From Verticillium longisporum (taxonomy: Eukaryota > Ascomycota > Sordariomycetes > Glomerellales > Plectosphaerellaceae): DNA of 64,000 bases. The DNA lies in NCBI GenBank assembly GCA_019188255.1, contig JAETXT010000007.1, positions 2,232,001 through 2,296,000 of the forward strand. The letters run 5' to 3'. Positions 22,140 through 33,833 of the stretch are shown one piece after another (position 1 is the first letter of the stretch; every line of letters starts with the position of its first letter). Made by a program: the position numbers and the translations under genes. The notes beneath the pieces are model-generated. The model saw only the letters and a program-made list of their open reading frames with translations. It ran no database searches and was not told the DNA's origin.

Positions 22140-24165
22140 TCAAGAACTGATGCTGTACTGCTTGATCAGTTCCGCAAGCTTGTTGCCTTCCGACTTGTAT
22201 TCAACCGGCGCGGCACTACGAGCCTGGTATCGAATTCTGCAAATAACCATCAGTGTCAAAGCATCGAAAGAACCCGAGTCAGATAGAAATCTTACCTCTG
22301 GGACTCGCCAAAAGTGTCCATCTTGGCACTGCAGCGGAACGCGAGTTTCTTGCAGTTGGCTGCCTCGAAAGCGTTGGCAAGCGTTGCTTCGTCGCCGCCC
22401 TCCTTGAGTTCCATGAGCTGATCCGCAGACATGCCCATGATAGACCGGCCAACTTCGTCGAAACAGCTAAGCCACAGCTGTGATGTGTGATCGCACACGT
22501 TCACAGACATGATGTAGCGATACTCAGGCCTGTCGTGAGAGACGTCGCACTTGTCGCAGCGCCATGTACCATCATTCATGTCAACAACCTTCTTGTTGCA
22601 GCCTTCGTTACGACAAGCAGGGTACGCAAAGGTATCCTGCTTGATATAGACAATGGTTGCCTTGAGGTTGAAAAAGTCCTGCTTTTCGCCCATGCCAAGC
22701 TGCTCGTCCTTGACCTGCACAATGACCTTGTCTTCGTTGGGGCGCCCAGTGGCAGCACCCAAGCCGGAGCCCATGCTGTTGTGTGTTGCGAAGGCATCAT
22801 TGCGACCAGACGAGTCATACCAGCCCTTCAGGCGGTGAGCATCAGGAATATCAGGGTCGACGGACATGGTGCCCGACGACAAGAGACTCAGACTGCGACC
22901 GCCAAAGTCGGAAACCTTGACGCCCTTGAAGGCGACGACCGATTCAGGGCTTGCGTCAAAGCCCTGGGCAGACTTGCCCCAGATAGTGATGCGAACAGAG
23001 AAGTTGCTGTCGTCAACGAGTGTGAGTTCACGCTTCTCATATGGCTTGCCTGTAGACTTGGACACGATCTGCGAGACTTCGCCAACGTCTTTGAGTACAC
23101 CGACAACGTCAACCGTCGCATCCTTCTCGACACTTTGCAGTTCCTGGATGTTACAGAAGTTGTAGCGAACCTGCGGGACGTTGGTTTGATCTTCGGCCTT
23201 CTCAATCACCGTATCTCGCTCAAAAGTGAGCTCGTAGTCGTTGGGAAGGTTGGTAAACTGCTTCTTGGCCATGCCGACCTTGCAGGGGTTCGAGATGTAG
23301 TAGACCGAGCCCTCTTGAAGGAGGTCGTAATATTGATCACACTGCTCATTGAAACCGGTCGCCTTGATTTCGCCGCTCTCGTCAAGCAGGTTGACAGAGA
23401 AGAGCTTGCCTTCTCCGCTGGGCTTGTGCCACGTCCGGATATCGGACTTTTGTGTAACGCGGGCCTTGATAGTCCATTTGTGTGCGTAGGGAGATAGTGC
23501 CTCGATGGGGTATATGTTGCTGCTGCCGTGACTTGTACCGGCGACACTGCGACTAGGAATCTGCGAGATTCTTGGTTTCTCTTTCTCTTCCTCCTTCTTT
23601 GCTCCATAAAAGGTTTGGCCTTGGATCGGCGCATTGCCTGTGTTTCCCGGGTTGGGGGCTGCGCCCTCAGGGAGGGGTTCGAAGGCCAGGGGGTCACCAA
23701 TCTTCTCAGGCGTGCCAAGCTCTGGAATGACCTCAAGACCGAGGATGATGAGGATGCTATTCGTGGTGTTAGCTTCGAAATAGGTCTGACATGATTAATG
23801 TACCGACTTTTTGCCCTTGACAGAGTTGGGTTGGTACTGGGTGACGCGAACAAGGCAGTTCTTGACGAGATGCCCATCGTGAATCACATGGTTGACCTGG
23901 GTCGCCATCATGGATTGGACATAGTTGGTGATGTCCCTTAAAACAATTCGGGAACGGTCGGCCGCCCCCTGCTGTCCTGCGGGGGGCTTGGTCTGGAGGC
24001 ACTGTAGAACAGGCACAGGGGACCGGGTGGCCACAATTTCGGGGTCGTTGAAGATGGCGCTGTGGTCACGACAGCGGTCAGTGAAATTCTAGAAACCTGT
24101 GGGTGTTGTGGAATGTCATACTCAAGAGCACCGCGTGTAATCTTTGATGCAGCAGCAGAATCCAT
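22140..24165 (-). CDS. rfa1: Replication protein A large subunit (RPA70/Rfa1)
   Basis: Four exons on the minus strand (24122-24165, 23808-24059, 22296-23756, 22140-22236) give 617 residues, the family length. The N-terminal OB fold begins ITRGAL joined to DAIFNDPE. DNA-binding domains A and B follow (IYPIEALSPYAHKWTIKARVTQK, then ISNPCKVGMAKKQFTN through KGVKVSDFGGRSLSLL). Domain C has the zinc ribbon C480-x4-C485...C499-x2-C502 (PACRNEGC, WRCDKC). The C-terminus IRYQAR...ISS is on a short last exon. RPA coats single-stranded DNA in replication, repair and checkpoint signalling. The first donor is GTATGA after Leu-Asp(GA); reading straight on gives a false 173-codon frame. The second donor is GTCGGT, poor but the only one that keeps phase. 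Two ACGCGT boxes lie upstream. Confidence 0.93.
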
Positions 24166-24638
24166 CTTGAGCTTGCTTCGTATAAGGTGGAGGAAAGCAA
24201 GATGGGTGACTCTGGATTGAAGATGAACTATAATAAGGGTGGGTTGATGGCAAAAGATAAGGCCAGGAAACGACGCGTCGGACGCGTCCTGTTTAATGGT
24301 TTCTAGACTGAGGCGTGCTTCCCAGGAAGATGGCGGGGTCGGGCTTATGGCAGTTGTCGCCACTGTGTGACAGCTGGGGGACTTCTCCACTCGCAAGGCG
24401 CGTCGCGGGGTAGCAACGATCCGGACGTCATTTCTCCCCTCATTCGCTGTCAATGGCACTGGCCAAGTAGTAAATACCTATTGCTAGCCAGCAGGATAAC
24501 TACCTAGGTACAACAGGCGACCATTGTTTCTCCTAACGTTCCTGACCCACGACTCAGCGGACTCTCAACTTCTTTTGGCGACTTTTGTTGCACTGAATCC
24601 TTGATACTACACCGTACCATACGTTTTGAACTGTTACC
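24166..24638. promoter_or_regulatory. Divergent promoter region between RPA1 and the dienelactone hydrolase
   Basis: 473 bp between opposing start codons. Besides the two ACGCGT boxes it holds a GGCGCGTCGCGG stretch near 24397 and a short ACTACCTAGGTAC repeat near 24500. No TATA box is clear. Confidence 0.5.
24273..24287. promoter_or_regulatory. Paired ACGCGT (MCB-type) boxes upstream of RPA1
   Basis: ACGCGT occurs at 24273-24278 and again at 24282-24287, 108-122 bases upstream of the RPA1 start codon on the minus strand. In yeasts ACGCGT is the MBF binding site that drives G1/S expression of replication genes, RFA genes included. Function here is inferred from position and precedent. Confidence 0.6.
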
Positions 24639-25734
24639 ATGGCTGAAGCCGAGGTTGCGACGAAGGCGCCCGAGAGTGATGCTACTGCCCCTGTCCAGGA
24701 ACCTGTCATTCCCGGCGACACTCCTGCTCAGACTGGACCGACCATGGGAGAACACAGCGAACATTGCGTTTCAGACCGGCCGGCTCGTAAGTTGACTTGC
24801 TGATAGAGGATTAAGGTAGTGAAAAGGGAGAGGCTCATAAGCACAGCACATGGCCAATCCGCCACCGGCGAAATCATCCAAATCAACGACACCGACGTGT
24901 ACATCTCCAAGCCCGCCGACTACCCCCATGCACAAGCTCGCTTCTTGCTCCTCCTTACAGGTGGTACGGGCGTTCACTCGACAAACAACCAGATCCAGGC
25001 CGACAAGTTTGCCAGCGAGGGCTTCCTTGTGGCTATGCCTGACATATTCAACAAAGATCCGGCGCCGACGTCTTCCACCTTTGATATCGAGCAGAGCGAC
25101 TCCTTCCTGGATACTATTAAGCTCAAGGTAGCTGAGACCGCCAAAAGCTTCCAGATTGACATGTGGCTTGCGCGCCATACGGAAGAGAAGGTGCTGCCTA
25201 TTCTACACCGCGTCATCGACGGGTGCCGGGAGAAGTACGCCGATGCCATTCAGCACGGCGACGGCATTTATGCCGTCGGCTACTGCATAGGCGGACGCTA
25301 CATTCTACTCCTCGGGTCTGACAGCCAGGCCGTAGCACAGAAGCCCGCCGACGAAGAGGCTGGCCAGGTGAAAAAAGGTCCCTTTATCAAGGTTGGCGCG
25401 CTGGCCCACGGCGCATCTGTAACGCCAGACGACTTCAACGGGCTCAAGGTTCCCATCTCGCTCGTGTGTGTGGAAGATGATCCCCTGTTTCCTGAACATG
25501 TACGCACGTTCGGCGAAGACGCCATGTCCAAAGCGAACCTTGAGCACGAGGTTCGGGTCTACCCCGGAGTTCCGCATGGTAAGTGTTGTCACTTTTGCTT
25601 ACGAATGACAGTCTCGTGAGTTGCTGACGCATTGTCTAGGCTTCGCTGTTGCCGGTGAATACGAAGATGCAGCCATTCGAGAGGCACAGGCTACGGCTTA
25701 CCACCAAATGTTGAAGTGGGTGCAGGAGCACTAA
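24639..25734 (+). CDS. Dienelactone hydrolase family protein
   Basis: Three exons (24639-24786, 24847-25578, 25640-25734) give 324 residues. The alpha/beta-hydrolase core has the DLH nucleophile motif GYCIGG with Cys196, an acidic residue in CVEDDPLFP (Asp260 or 261), and His293 in VPHGF, split by the second intron. The Cys-Asp-His triad is typical of the family. Bacterial members open dienelactones from catechol breakdown; fungal members of this type are broad esterases of mostly unknown substrate. An early HCVSDRPAPHGQ and LLLLTGGTGVHS match the fungal subgroup. The first ~45 residues are Glu/Pro/Thr-rich and not part of the fold; no signal peptide is seen, so the enzyme is probably cytosolic. 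It is convergent with the quinone oxidoreductase, with 142 bp between stops. Confidence 0.88.
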
Positions 25735-25876
25735 GTAGGCAGGAAGGATCAAGTGCGCGGTGTGCGATAGCTTTTTCTTGATATTGTGAGCCCAATGAAC
25801 GACTGAGGATGACCACTTGAACGTACACAACAGCTTGTCGAGTCTCTGTGAGATTCTTATCTGATGATATCTATGC

Positions 25877-26957
25877 CTATGGAATGGTACACACGATTTT
25901 GCCCGAGTTCTGGTTCCCCTCTAGGATTTCATGAGCTTTCTGGATCTGGTCCCACGGCAGAACGGTGTCAATGACCACCTTCAGTTTGCCGTTCTCAAAA
26001 TCGGGCAGGTAGCTCTCGAGCTTCTCTCGTAGCTTTCCCTGATATTCGAGAGTCCTGCTCCGCAGAGTCGTGCCCTCAATCCGCACCCTCTTGAACAGAA
26101 TGGGCCTGATGTCGACATTCTCGACTATGCCACCTCCCATCATGCCGAGCATGGCGATCCTGCCATCCCTAGCCGCGACATCAATGTTCTTGGTGAAGTA
26201 GTCGCCTCCGCCGATAAAGTCCACGACAAGGTCCACTCCGCTCCCACCGGTCGCATCCTTGATCCCCTTTGCCCAATCCTCAGTCTTGTAGTTGAAAGAC
26301 TTGGTTGCTCCCAATGTGCCCGTAATGAAAGAGCACTTGCCCTCCGTACCAGCCGTCGCATAGACTGCGCCGGCGCCGGCATCTAAGCTCAGCTGGATAC
26401 CGGCGATGGAGACGCCCGAAGCGCCGGCGTGCCACAACACGGCCTTGCCGGGCTGGAACTCGCCGACAACATGCAAGGCCTGGATGGCCGTGATCCAAGT
26501 CTCGGGGACGCCAGCAGCCTGCTCCCAGGAGAGGAAAGCGGGCTTGGGCATCAGCATGCCCACGTCGACAGCGACGTATTCGGCATAGGCGCCGCCATAT
26601 GCCAGACCGAAGACCTCATCGCCGACCTTGAAGCGGGAGCTGTCGGTACCCTCGTCGGCCAGGGAGTCGACGGTGCCACTAAACTCGACACCGAGAATGC
26701 TGGAAACACCAGGGGGAGGGGATATGCGCCGTTGCGTTGGATTTGATCCATGCGATTGATGCCAAAAGCCTTGACCTTTACGAGGGCCTCGCCTGACTTG
26801 GGGGTCGGTTTAGGAATGTTGGAACTCAGGAATAGGTTCTCGCGGGGGCCTTTGCCGCCCCTGATGTCTGGACAAGCGGGTCAGACGAGGTGTCGTGATG
26901 ATGCCGCCGAAGTCTCGATGGCAGGGACGTACCAATTGCTCGCATCGTGGCCGTCAT
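25877..26957 (-). CDS. NADPH:quinone oxidoreductase (zeta-crystallin-like MDR), apparent frameshift
   Basis: Exon 1 is 26933-26957 (MTATMRAI plus one base) and exon 2 is 25877-26867, joined through a 65 bp GTACGT...CCAG intron to give MRAIDIRGGKG. The GroES-like half has FGINRMDQIQRNGAYPLP and VGDEVFGLAYGGAYAEY. The nucleotide-binding half has HAGASGVSIAGIQL and GVDLVVDFIGGGDYF. No zinc-ligand cysteines are present, as expected for quinone reductases. The frame breaks after AYPLP: the downstream GVSSILGVEFSGT is in another frame, and one additional base in the five-base C run (plus strand G run 26712-26716) restores a 338-residue protein of normal family length. NADPH-dependent one-electron reduction of quinones is the family activity; the substrate here is unknown. 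The start could also be the second Met at 26945. Confidence 0.82.
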
Positions 26958-28619
26958 TGTCACCTCAAAAATGCCAAATGAGTCGTGCGATGTCGTGCTG
27001 TTGGGTTTGCTGATCAGTGAGGAATGCTGTCTTGTTTTCCTCAGCTCTCTGATGTGGGGGGTTTTGGTGCCTCGACATCCGGTAGAGGGGGGTCATGCTT
27101 TCCTGTCGTGTCGATGACGTGCGGCTCCAACATTCCCGTCCCGTCCTGTTTGCGACTTACAAACCTAACGCCGAACCTGGGCCGACTGATCCACGAACGC
27201 ATTCCGCACTCTTCCACGCTGTCGACGCCAGCAAGTGAGAAGACGGCAGATGGTCCCATTTGGGGGGGCCCAATGGACCCTCAAGCGTCGAATTGAAGAC
27301 ACCACATTCTTCTCAAGGTGTATGATACCAAACGAAAATCGACTCTGAACTCTTGTCCACAGCAAAGGGGCGCCTAACCGAGACACCGCGTGGCGCAAGT
27401 AGTCCAAGGCTGCTGCAGAACATCATTGTGTGCAGCGTGAAATGTCAAATTGAAAAACGCTGTCGTGTTGTTCTCGGGATGCCACCATTGCTTTGTGAGG
27501 GCAATGGCGTGGAATTGGTTCAAAAGCAGGCAAGACACCTTGGACCACACTAATGTGAAGTGCTGACGACACCAACTCTGACGCAGCAGGCAGCTAGCGA
27601 TAACTGCTTGGCGAGTGGCACGGCAATGGGGCAGTGATACATGTAGATAGGAGAGAGGATATCTCCAATGCCACCCTCACACGACCTGGCTCCATTGCAT
27701 CATGACCATGGATCATTCAATCTCGGGGACGCGGGGACTCGATTTCAAGGTTCACTCGCAGGTCAACTCGATGGCCAGCAACAATACGAGGCGCTCTGAA
27801 CGCTGTGAAATGCTTCTAGAATTGGCAACCTCCTTACTGGTCCAATGGGGTCGGATTCGGAATCAGGGTCAGAGTCAGGCCGGGTATCATGATTCTCCCT
27901 GCCCTCGCTTTCCCCTGCTTGTGGAAGTCTTGCCTGCCCGCCTTTCCGCCTTGCCAGCGCCTTGCCCGGCAACCGGGAGCGGGAACATCAAGTCAAGACA
28001 CGGTTGGCTCTCGGAAAGGACAACAAAAACACGGCGACGGGGCCTGTAACTGGGGGAAGCTCTACTGAGTGGAAATTAGCTTGCGGGGCGTGGAGCGCTT
28101 TCTGGGTCGATAGTACACAATGATATGGAAAGCTCGGCTCCGTAGTTGGTGGCTCAGGAGAAGCTGATTTGCCCGTCACCAGCTCACTGGCCCCAAAAGC
28201 TTGAACTCTCACGCTCGACCCATGCGAACCAAGCCCTTTCGAGCTGAGGAGGAGTCGGAGCTTTGCCGTCTGAAGGCGCCTCCGTTTCGATGGAGCTCCT
28301 GATCTCCCGGAGATGCCAAGAAGAGGCGTCAAGGCCCGAGAAGTCATCGAGCAGAAACACCGATTGTCTGCCTTTGACTGACGATCATGGCGCGCCCTAT
28401 CTTGGCCAGTGTGTTCAATGACATGATTATTACCTGAAGCGAGGCAAAGTCATATGTAGCAAGAGCAAGAGTTCAAAACTATAGAACCTGGAGACACGGC
28501 CCGCTGAGCGGTTGATGTCCAAGCGCAGGGCCCCCTTGGGAGATCTGACCAGCACTTGAGCGGCACGTCGTCTCATACCGTCAGACCGCCAGCTTGGCCG
28601 GCTTTGCTTCCGGTCCCCC

Positions 28620-28664
28620 AAGCTGGGTCCCAAGCTGGGTCCCAAGCTGGGTCCCAAGCTGGGT
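28620..28664. repeat. 12 bp tandem minisatellite, ~3.75 copies
   Basis: The unit AAGCTGGGTCCC is repeated three times perfectly, followed by AAGCTGGGT. Because the unit is a multiple of three, it makes open frames on both strands (GSQA and WVPS repeats) that should not be taken for genes. Confidence 0.9.
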
Positions 28665-29277
28665 ACTGGGTGGGCTGGCAGGGCTGGCATCAATTCGCAT
28701 CGTACAGCAGGTTCGGCAGGCCCAGCAAGCCTCGCCTGGAGTCCAAGAGTCTTCTCAGGTGTCAGACACACATCGGGGCGGCTTGGCAAATGGGAGACAC
28801 AGGGCAGGTATTTCCGATGCACAGGCTTAACAGGGCAGGGGGCTTGTACCTGATGGGCGAGCTGGTCGCTGTTGCCATTTTTGGAGACGGCCCCAGAGAA
28901 GCCTCGAAAGGGCCCCAGGAGCAATCCACTAGGAGGGCAACGATTGGCAAGAGAAGCCCCGATCAAAGAGTCTGGACTCAGGTGATCATCGATATACCCA
29001 GTTTTCTAGTCATCGTGTTGTTGTTTTGCACCCCATTAGCCGGATTGGGATGGGGGCCTCTTTTTTTTTTTCTCGTGTTGTTAAACTGGTTGGGAGATTG
29101 AGCGCAAAGCCGTCGGTGATATACGCGAGACCTGACTCGTCCGTTCACTTCTCCATGCCGCCAGCGTCTGCCCCACTGGCACTGATAGCGTTGGTGCTGG
29201 CCTCTGTTGGAGCGCCGCTGCATCATCGCACCTGGGTGGTCGTGCCGTGCCCTCCAGAGAACCATCGTCGCCGTGCA

Positions 29278-29328
29278 AGGTAGTTAGGTAAGGTACCTAA
29301 CCTTGCTAACCTACCTTACCTTACTTTA
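29278..29328. repeat. GGTAAGGTACCTAACC-type partly palindromic repeat
   Basis: A block of AGGT/ACCT tetramers that folds back on itself around GGTACC. It is of the same kind as 10199-10256. Confidence 0.55.
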
Positions 29329-31336
29329 CGACCTGCCCGGGTACGCCTGGCCCCAAGTCAGCACATATGACTCTATTGAACCTTAGTGCAATCTCTGCGA
29401 GGCTCAATCTCCTGGCTCGCCACCCACACCATCCACTCCCACATCCGCCCGTCCAACCGCCCATCCAGCCGTCCAAGCCCAATCGGCTGCACGACCTGAG
29501 CGCGCCGCCCTTACATCGTTCCCATCCATCACATCTCGCCCACGACTGGCGACAGCGAGCGATGGGCGACGAACGATTGGCCTTGGACATCAAGCTGGCA
29601 CATTCGAAGCACCGGCCTGCTCAAGGGATCGGGTGGGCCTGCACAGCCGCACGAAACGGAAACCAAGGTGTCTTGGTGCGATCGATAAGAATCTGCGGAT
29701 GGCACCGTCAAGCCGGCCCTTTCGCCCTGGCAGAACGGAGTACAGTACATGTAACATCAGCTCCAGGAGCCATGGCTCTCATAGCCATGCATGGGTCGTT
29801 GAGCAAAGTCAGACGCGTTGGCCTTGACGCGTGGTAGAGGAGCGCAATCTGCTCAATCTGCTCGACCGCCTTGGCTGCCTTCTTGACGGAGCAAGGACGG
29901 CGGTTCACCAGCCTGTCTGCGTCGGGCTTTGTGTCCAGCGATAGGGTTCCTGCATTAGTGTGCCCCGAACCAGCAGGACAGGCGTCATCAGCTCAGGCAC
30001 AGCGACTTCCGCCAGTCAGAACCAACCAGGCCGTATGCGGGACGGGCAGCCCTGCATCGACTGATGGTGTTGGTTCGTGTTGGAGGCCCACCAGGTTGTG
30101 CATTAGAGTCGTGCACAATCCTACAGTACCTAGCGGCTAGCCCGCGAGTGTACAAGTCACTTGTGCTGCTCATCCAACTGAACAGCAGCCGTCGTCTCAT
30201 ACGCGCGTCAAGGCACAGCAATAGCGAGCTACCATTACGGTACGCCGGGCCCAGGCAACGGACCAAGAGCACGGGGCACTACTACCGTGCTAACCAGCCG
30301 GGCCAGAAAAGTTGGTTGACGATTGCACAATGGCCGACTCGGACGGACGATGGCAGTGCCCATTCCAACGCAGGCCATGCACTGGCGACCCACAGGCGAT
30401 CACGGCCGAGGCGGTACGAGTTCTCAATCTCTCGCATTGTTTGGATTGGCAGGGAAGCAGGGGAAGGCCAGAGACAAGAGAGAGATTGTGTGGTGAACAG
30501 CGCCGGCAAGAGCCCGCTTCAACAAAAACAGGGCATGTAGACAAAGGCCAATGGCGAGACTGGCAGCGCTTCCCTTACACTCCCCCCCCCCCCCTATTCA
30601 TCGCTGACTGTCCGGGCTGGCGAGGTCTATCTCCCTGGTCTGTCAATTAGAAAACCCGAAGAGTTCATTCGACGCCACGGTAAAAATGGACTCCTCTTTT
30701 GCCGACCCAAATTAGGAGCGAGAAATCTGGCAAAGGGGGGCCTGGCGCTGCATGACTGAATGTGTTGTCGGCGTGAGCGTGGGTGAGCATCGGGCGTGGA
30801 CCGCTCGCTGCCAGGGCCAAGCGGCACCCAGTGAGCAGCACGCGGCTGGCGGAAGAATGTCAGCGAGCAAGCCAGCGCTGAAGGGCCATGGAAAATGGAC
30901 ATGGAAGACAGGGGTGGGAGATGGATCATGGATAGGATGGGTGGATGGGATGAGTGCCAGGAACTCAACCCGGGAATCACACCTGGGCATCCACATCCGC
31001 ACACCCCTTGCGGCGAGAGGACCCATCCTTGCCATCCTACCCACCACCCCTGACCCCTGGCCTGGCCCCATCGCCAGCGTCGACTGCGCGGGTCCCCCTC
31101 TCCCCCCTTCCCCTTGGGCCCCGCTCGGCTGTTGTTTGGATAAAGTCCTTTTCATCCCGTTCCCCCCCTACACTTTTCTTCCTCTCCTCTTCACCCACAC
31201 ACACTCGCTACAGCACCGACCTAGACTTTCAGTCACTTTCATTCGTTAATACCAGCGCAAGCTACCTAATCTCTCCAACCCACCACCACTCAGCCATCAC
31301 CTCGTTCTTCCCCGAGTCGATTTAATATCAGTCAAA

Positions 31337-31801
31337 ATGAAGTACTCCGCTGCCACCGTTCTCGCTGCCGCCACCGCCGTCATGGCCGGCGCCTACGGCC
31401 ACAACAACGTCACCTACACCACCGAGGTCGTTGAGGTTTACACCACCTACTGCCCTGAGCCCACCACCCTCACCCACGGCGACAAGACCTACACCATCAC
31501 CTCGGCCACCACTCTGACCATCACGGACTGCCCTTGCACCATCTCCAAGCCCGTCCTGACCACCTCGGTCGTTGAGTGCCACAACTGCGCTCCCCCGCCC
31601 AAGCCCACCTACACTGCCCCCGGCGTTCCCCACGTCCCTGCCCCGGTCCCCGGCCACAACCAGACCACCACCAAGGTCGTTGTCCCCGCCCCCACCACCC
31701 AGGCCCCCGAGACCGTCCCCACCGCCGGTGCCGGCAAGGTCGCCGCCCTCTCTGGCGCTGGTCTGGCCGGTGTCCTCGGCCTCGCCGCTTTCGTCCTGTA
31801 A
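31337..31801 (+). CDS. Small secreted GPI-anchored cell-wall protein (ccg-6-like)
   Basis: Single exon, 154 residues. An N-terminal signal peptide ([21 protein letters not shown]) is followed by a Thr-rich region with [16 protein letters not shown] and [12 protein letters not shown], then a Pro/Thr linker. The C-terminus is small residues and a hydrophobic tail ([19 protein letters not shown]), as expected for a GPI anchor signal. Five cysteines and two N-glycosylation sites (NVT, NQT) are present. The TTYCPEPTT...TDCPC pattern is that of the Neurospora ccg-6 group of wall proteins. Codon use is extreme (almost always C in the third position), and the leader is CT-rich, both signs of strong expression. 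The role is structural, in the cell wall; no enzyme motif. Confidence 0.85.
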   Translation: MKYSAATVLAAATAVMAGAYGHNNVTYTTEVVEVYTTYCPEPTTLTHGDKTYTITSATTLTITDCPCTISKPVLTTSVVECHNCAPPPKPTYTAPGVPHVPAPVPGHNQTTTKVVVPAPTTQAPETVPTAGAGKVAALSGAGLAGVLGLAAFVL

Positions 31802-33833
31802 ATTCGCTATCTTTGAGGTCAACACTCGGCGTTCGCGTCTCTGCCTCGGTCGCCCGCAACGGTCAAGGGGCGGCGACGCAGCCACACGACAGTCAGCATG
31901 ACGCGGACGGCGAGCGCTCTTAGTGTGAAGTTTGCGGGCGTTGCGGGGCTGTTCGGATATCCAGGGTCTTCGGGAGGTGTTGCCGGCGGTCGGGCGGTCT
32001 GGACATAATTGGGCTCGCCAGCCGGCAGTCGATATCAACAAATCCAGTACATTCTTGTACCTGCTTCGCGCGCACGTCTCGGGTGATTTCGTCACAAAGT
32101 GAGGAGGAGGAGGAAATGAGGAGGCTCGACGTCTCGCCCACGGAGGATTCTGTCTTGCTCAAGATACCTGTGTGTGCGGTCTATACCCATTTTTGCCCTG
32201 GGATTCCTGGGGAGAGGAATATTAATGTGTTCACGATGGAGCGCAGCGTTTCATGGCTCTGATCATACGAAAGAAAATTCGATCCCATATTTTGTTCCTC
32301 CCTCTACCCAGTGGCAAACTTGTGGTATCCGCTCCTCGTCGGATGTTTTATGGCTCTCTTGAACAAACTAGACCTGAGTTTCTGTAGTTCCCACAATGAA
32401 ACGCAGAACGGAGAGACCACTTTTGGTCCGACAGCTACTTTGCCTTGCGCACTTTTCTGCGTGTATGTTGTGACTTGCTTCGCAACGAGGCTACTGAGTC
32501 GATTTCTCTGACCCAGGACGGGGAGATGGGGCGGGGAAGGGGCCACAGCCAACTGGGATCTCCAGAGACTACCTAGCTGACAACATCACTTCAGCCGTTC
32601 ACGCCCCCCACACCAAGAGCCATTGCTGGGCTCGGGTTTGTGTGCCGCACAGGTGTGGATGCTTATCGGTCTTGCTGGGGGCCGCCAATCTCGCTTCTTT
32701 CTTACAGTTTGAGCTCATTTCCCTAGAGCGAGTGGACCCACCCACCGCCCGGTTCACGGCGCGGAACTGAGCAGGATTGAGCCTATGGGTCTTATTTTGA
32801 TGATCGGGACGACATGACGCGACGCGACAACGACAGGGCAGGTGCCAGAGATAACGAACAGGAATGCCCTGGTCACGGACAGATGGTCACGGACAGAAAG
32901 GGCAGGCACCTCGCGCTCGTTGGCGCAAGGGTGATGCTTTGGATGTACTATGTAGGAATTGACTGATGCCCAGTAAGGTACCTACAGTACAGTACCTACC
33001 TTACCTAGGTAGGTAGGTAGGTGAGTAGATGAGATCGGGACGGGCCAGATGCGTCACGTGATGTGGTAGTGATTGATAGCCTTGCCTACATGTTCATCTT
33101 TGCTTTCGTTGTTGCTGACCGCCGGCGGCAAGGTTCAGTGCGATATGTTGAAGCGCGAGTGAATGGTTTGCTTCCATCTCGTGTTGGGCACGTCTATGAA
33201 ATGTTTGTTTTGTTGCAGGCGAGTGCCTGTTTGCCAGGCGGTACTGGGAAGCCGCTACCCTGCCCTCTCGACTCGATATCGGGTCGTTCACGGAGCCGAT
33301 GAGGCTCACGAATGCTCCTGCCTCCAAGAAATCTTCTGCTGTCATTCATCGAGGAGGGCATCTACAGAACCACCTGATGATGTGTAGGCAAGCCCAGAAA
33401 GGCCTGCTTTTGCACCTCATCGCCAAATACACACATACAGATCGAACTCAATCAGGTGCCTACGCGCAGACCCAATCTAAGCAGCAATGACATTACTTCG
33501 CCTTTCTCGCTAGATCACACCTGTTGAGTGGATAGAAATCCTGATTCATTGATATCCTGCTCTCATCGCTATGGCCAGCTGGGAGCACGAGGGTGGCAGG
33601 CAGCGTCGACAGCTCGGCTTGGCTCTTGCGGGGTTCTCGGCAACCTCTCATGACGCCCCCGGATCAGCGGACGGCAGTGCGGGGAAGCACAACCGGGGTA
33701 CCTGCCTTGAGCACCCAGCACCTAGGCAAGTAGGTCGGCAGGCAGCTTGGGGAACTTGAGGCCCATTAGACGTCACATCCTCGCAGTGCTCGTCCTCTTT
33801 CCTGGACTACATCCCTCGGGCCAGCAAACCATT
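31802..33833. other. Intergenic, no gene recognised
   Basis: Contains the 3' UTR of the wall-protein gene, a TACC-type repeat at 32973-33022, and a TCACGTGA palindrome near 33054, which is an E-box-like site of unknown use. No coding signal. Confidence 0.5.
32973..33022. repeat. AAGGTACCTAC / CCTAGGTAGG repeat
   Basis: AAGGTACCTACAGTACAGT followed by ACCTACCTTACC and four TAGG units. Same class as the other TACC blocks in this window. Confidence 0.6.

Larger units (their letters stand above)
26958..31336. other. Gene-poor region with repeats
   Basis: 4.4 kb without a recognisable gene. It holds a 12 bp minisatellite (28620-28664), a TACC-type repeat (29278-29328), an 11-base T run near 29060 and a 13-base C run at 30582-30594. 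From about 31140 it is CT-rich and must contain the promoter and leader of the wall-protein gene. Confidence 0.55.

Noticed and set aside
23938..24459. 173-codon minus-strand frame starting upstream of RPA1
   Set aside because: It reads through the first RPA1 intron. Splicing at GTATGA/ACAG instead gives the conserved ITRGALDAIFNDPE.
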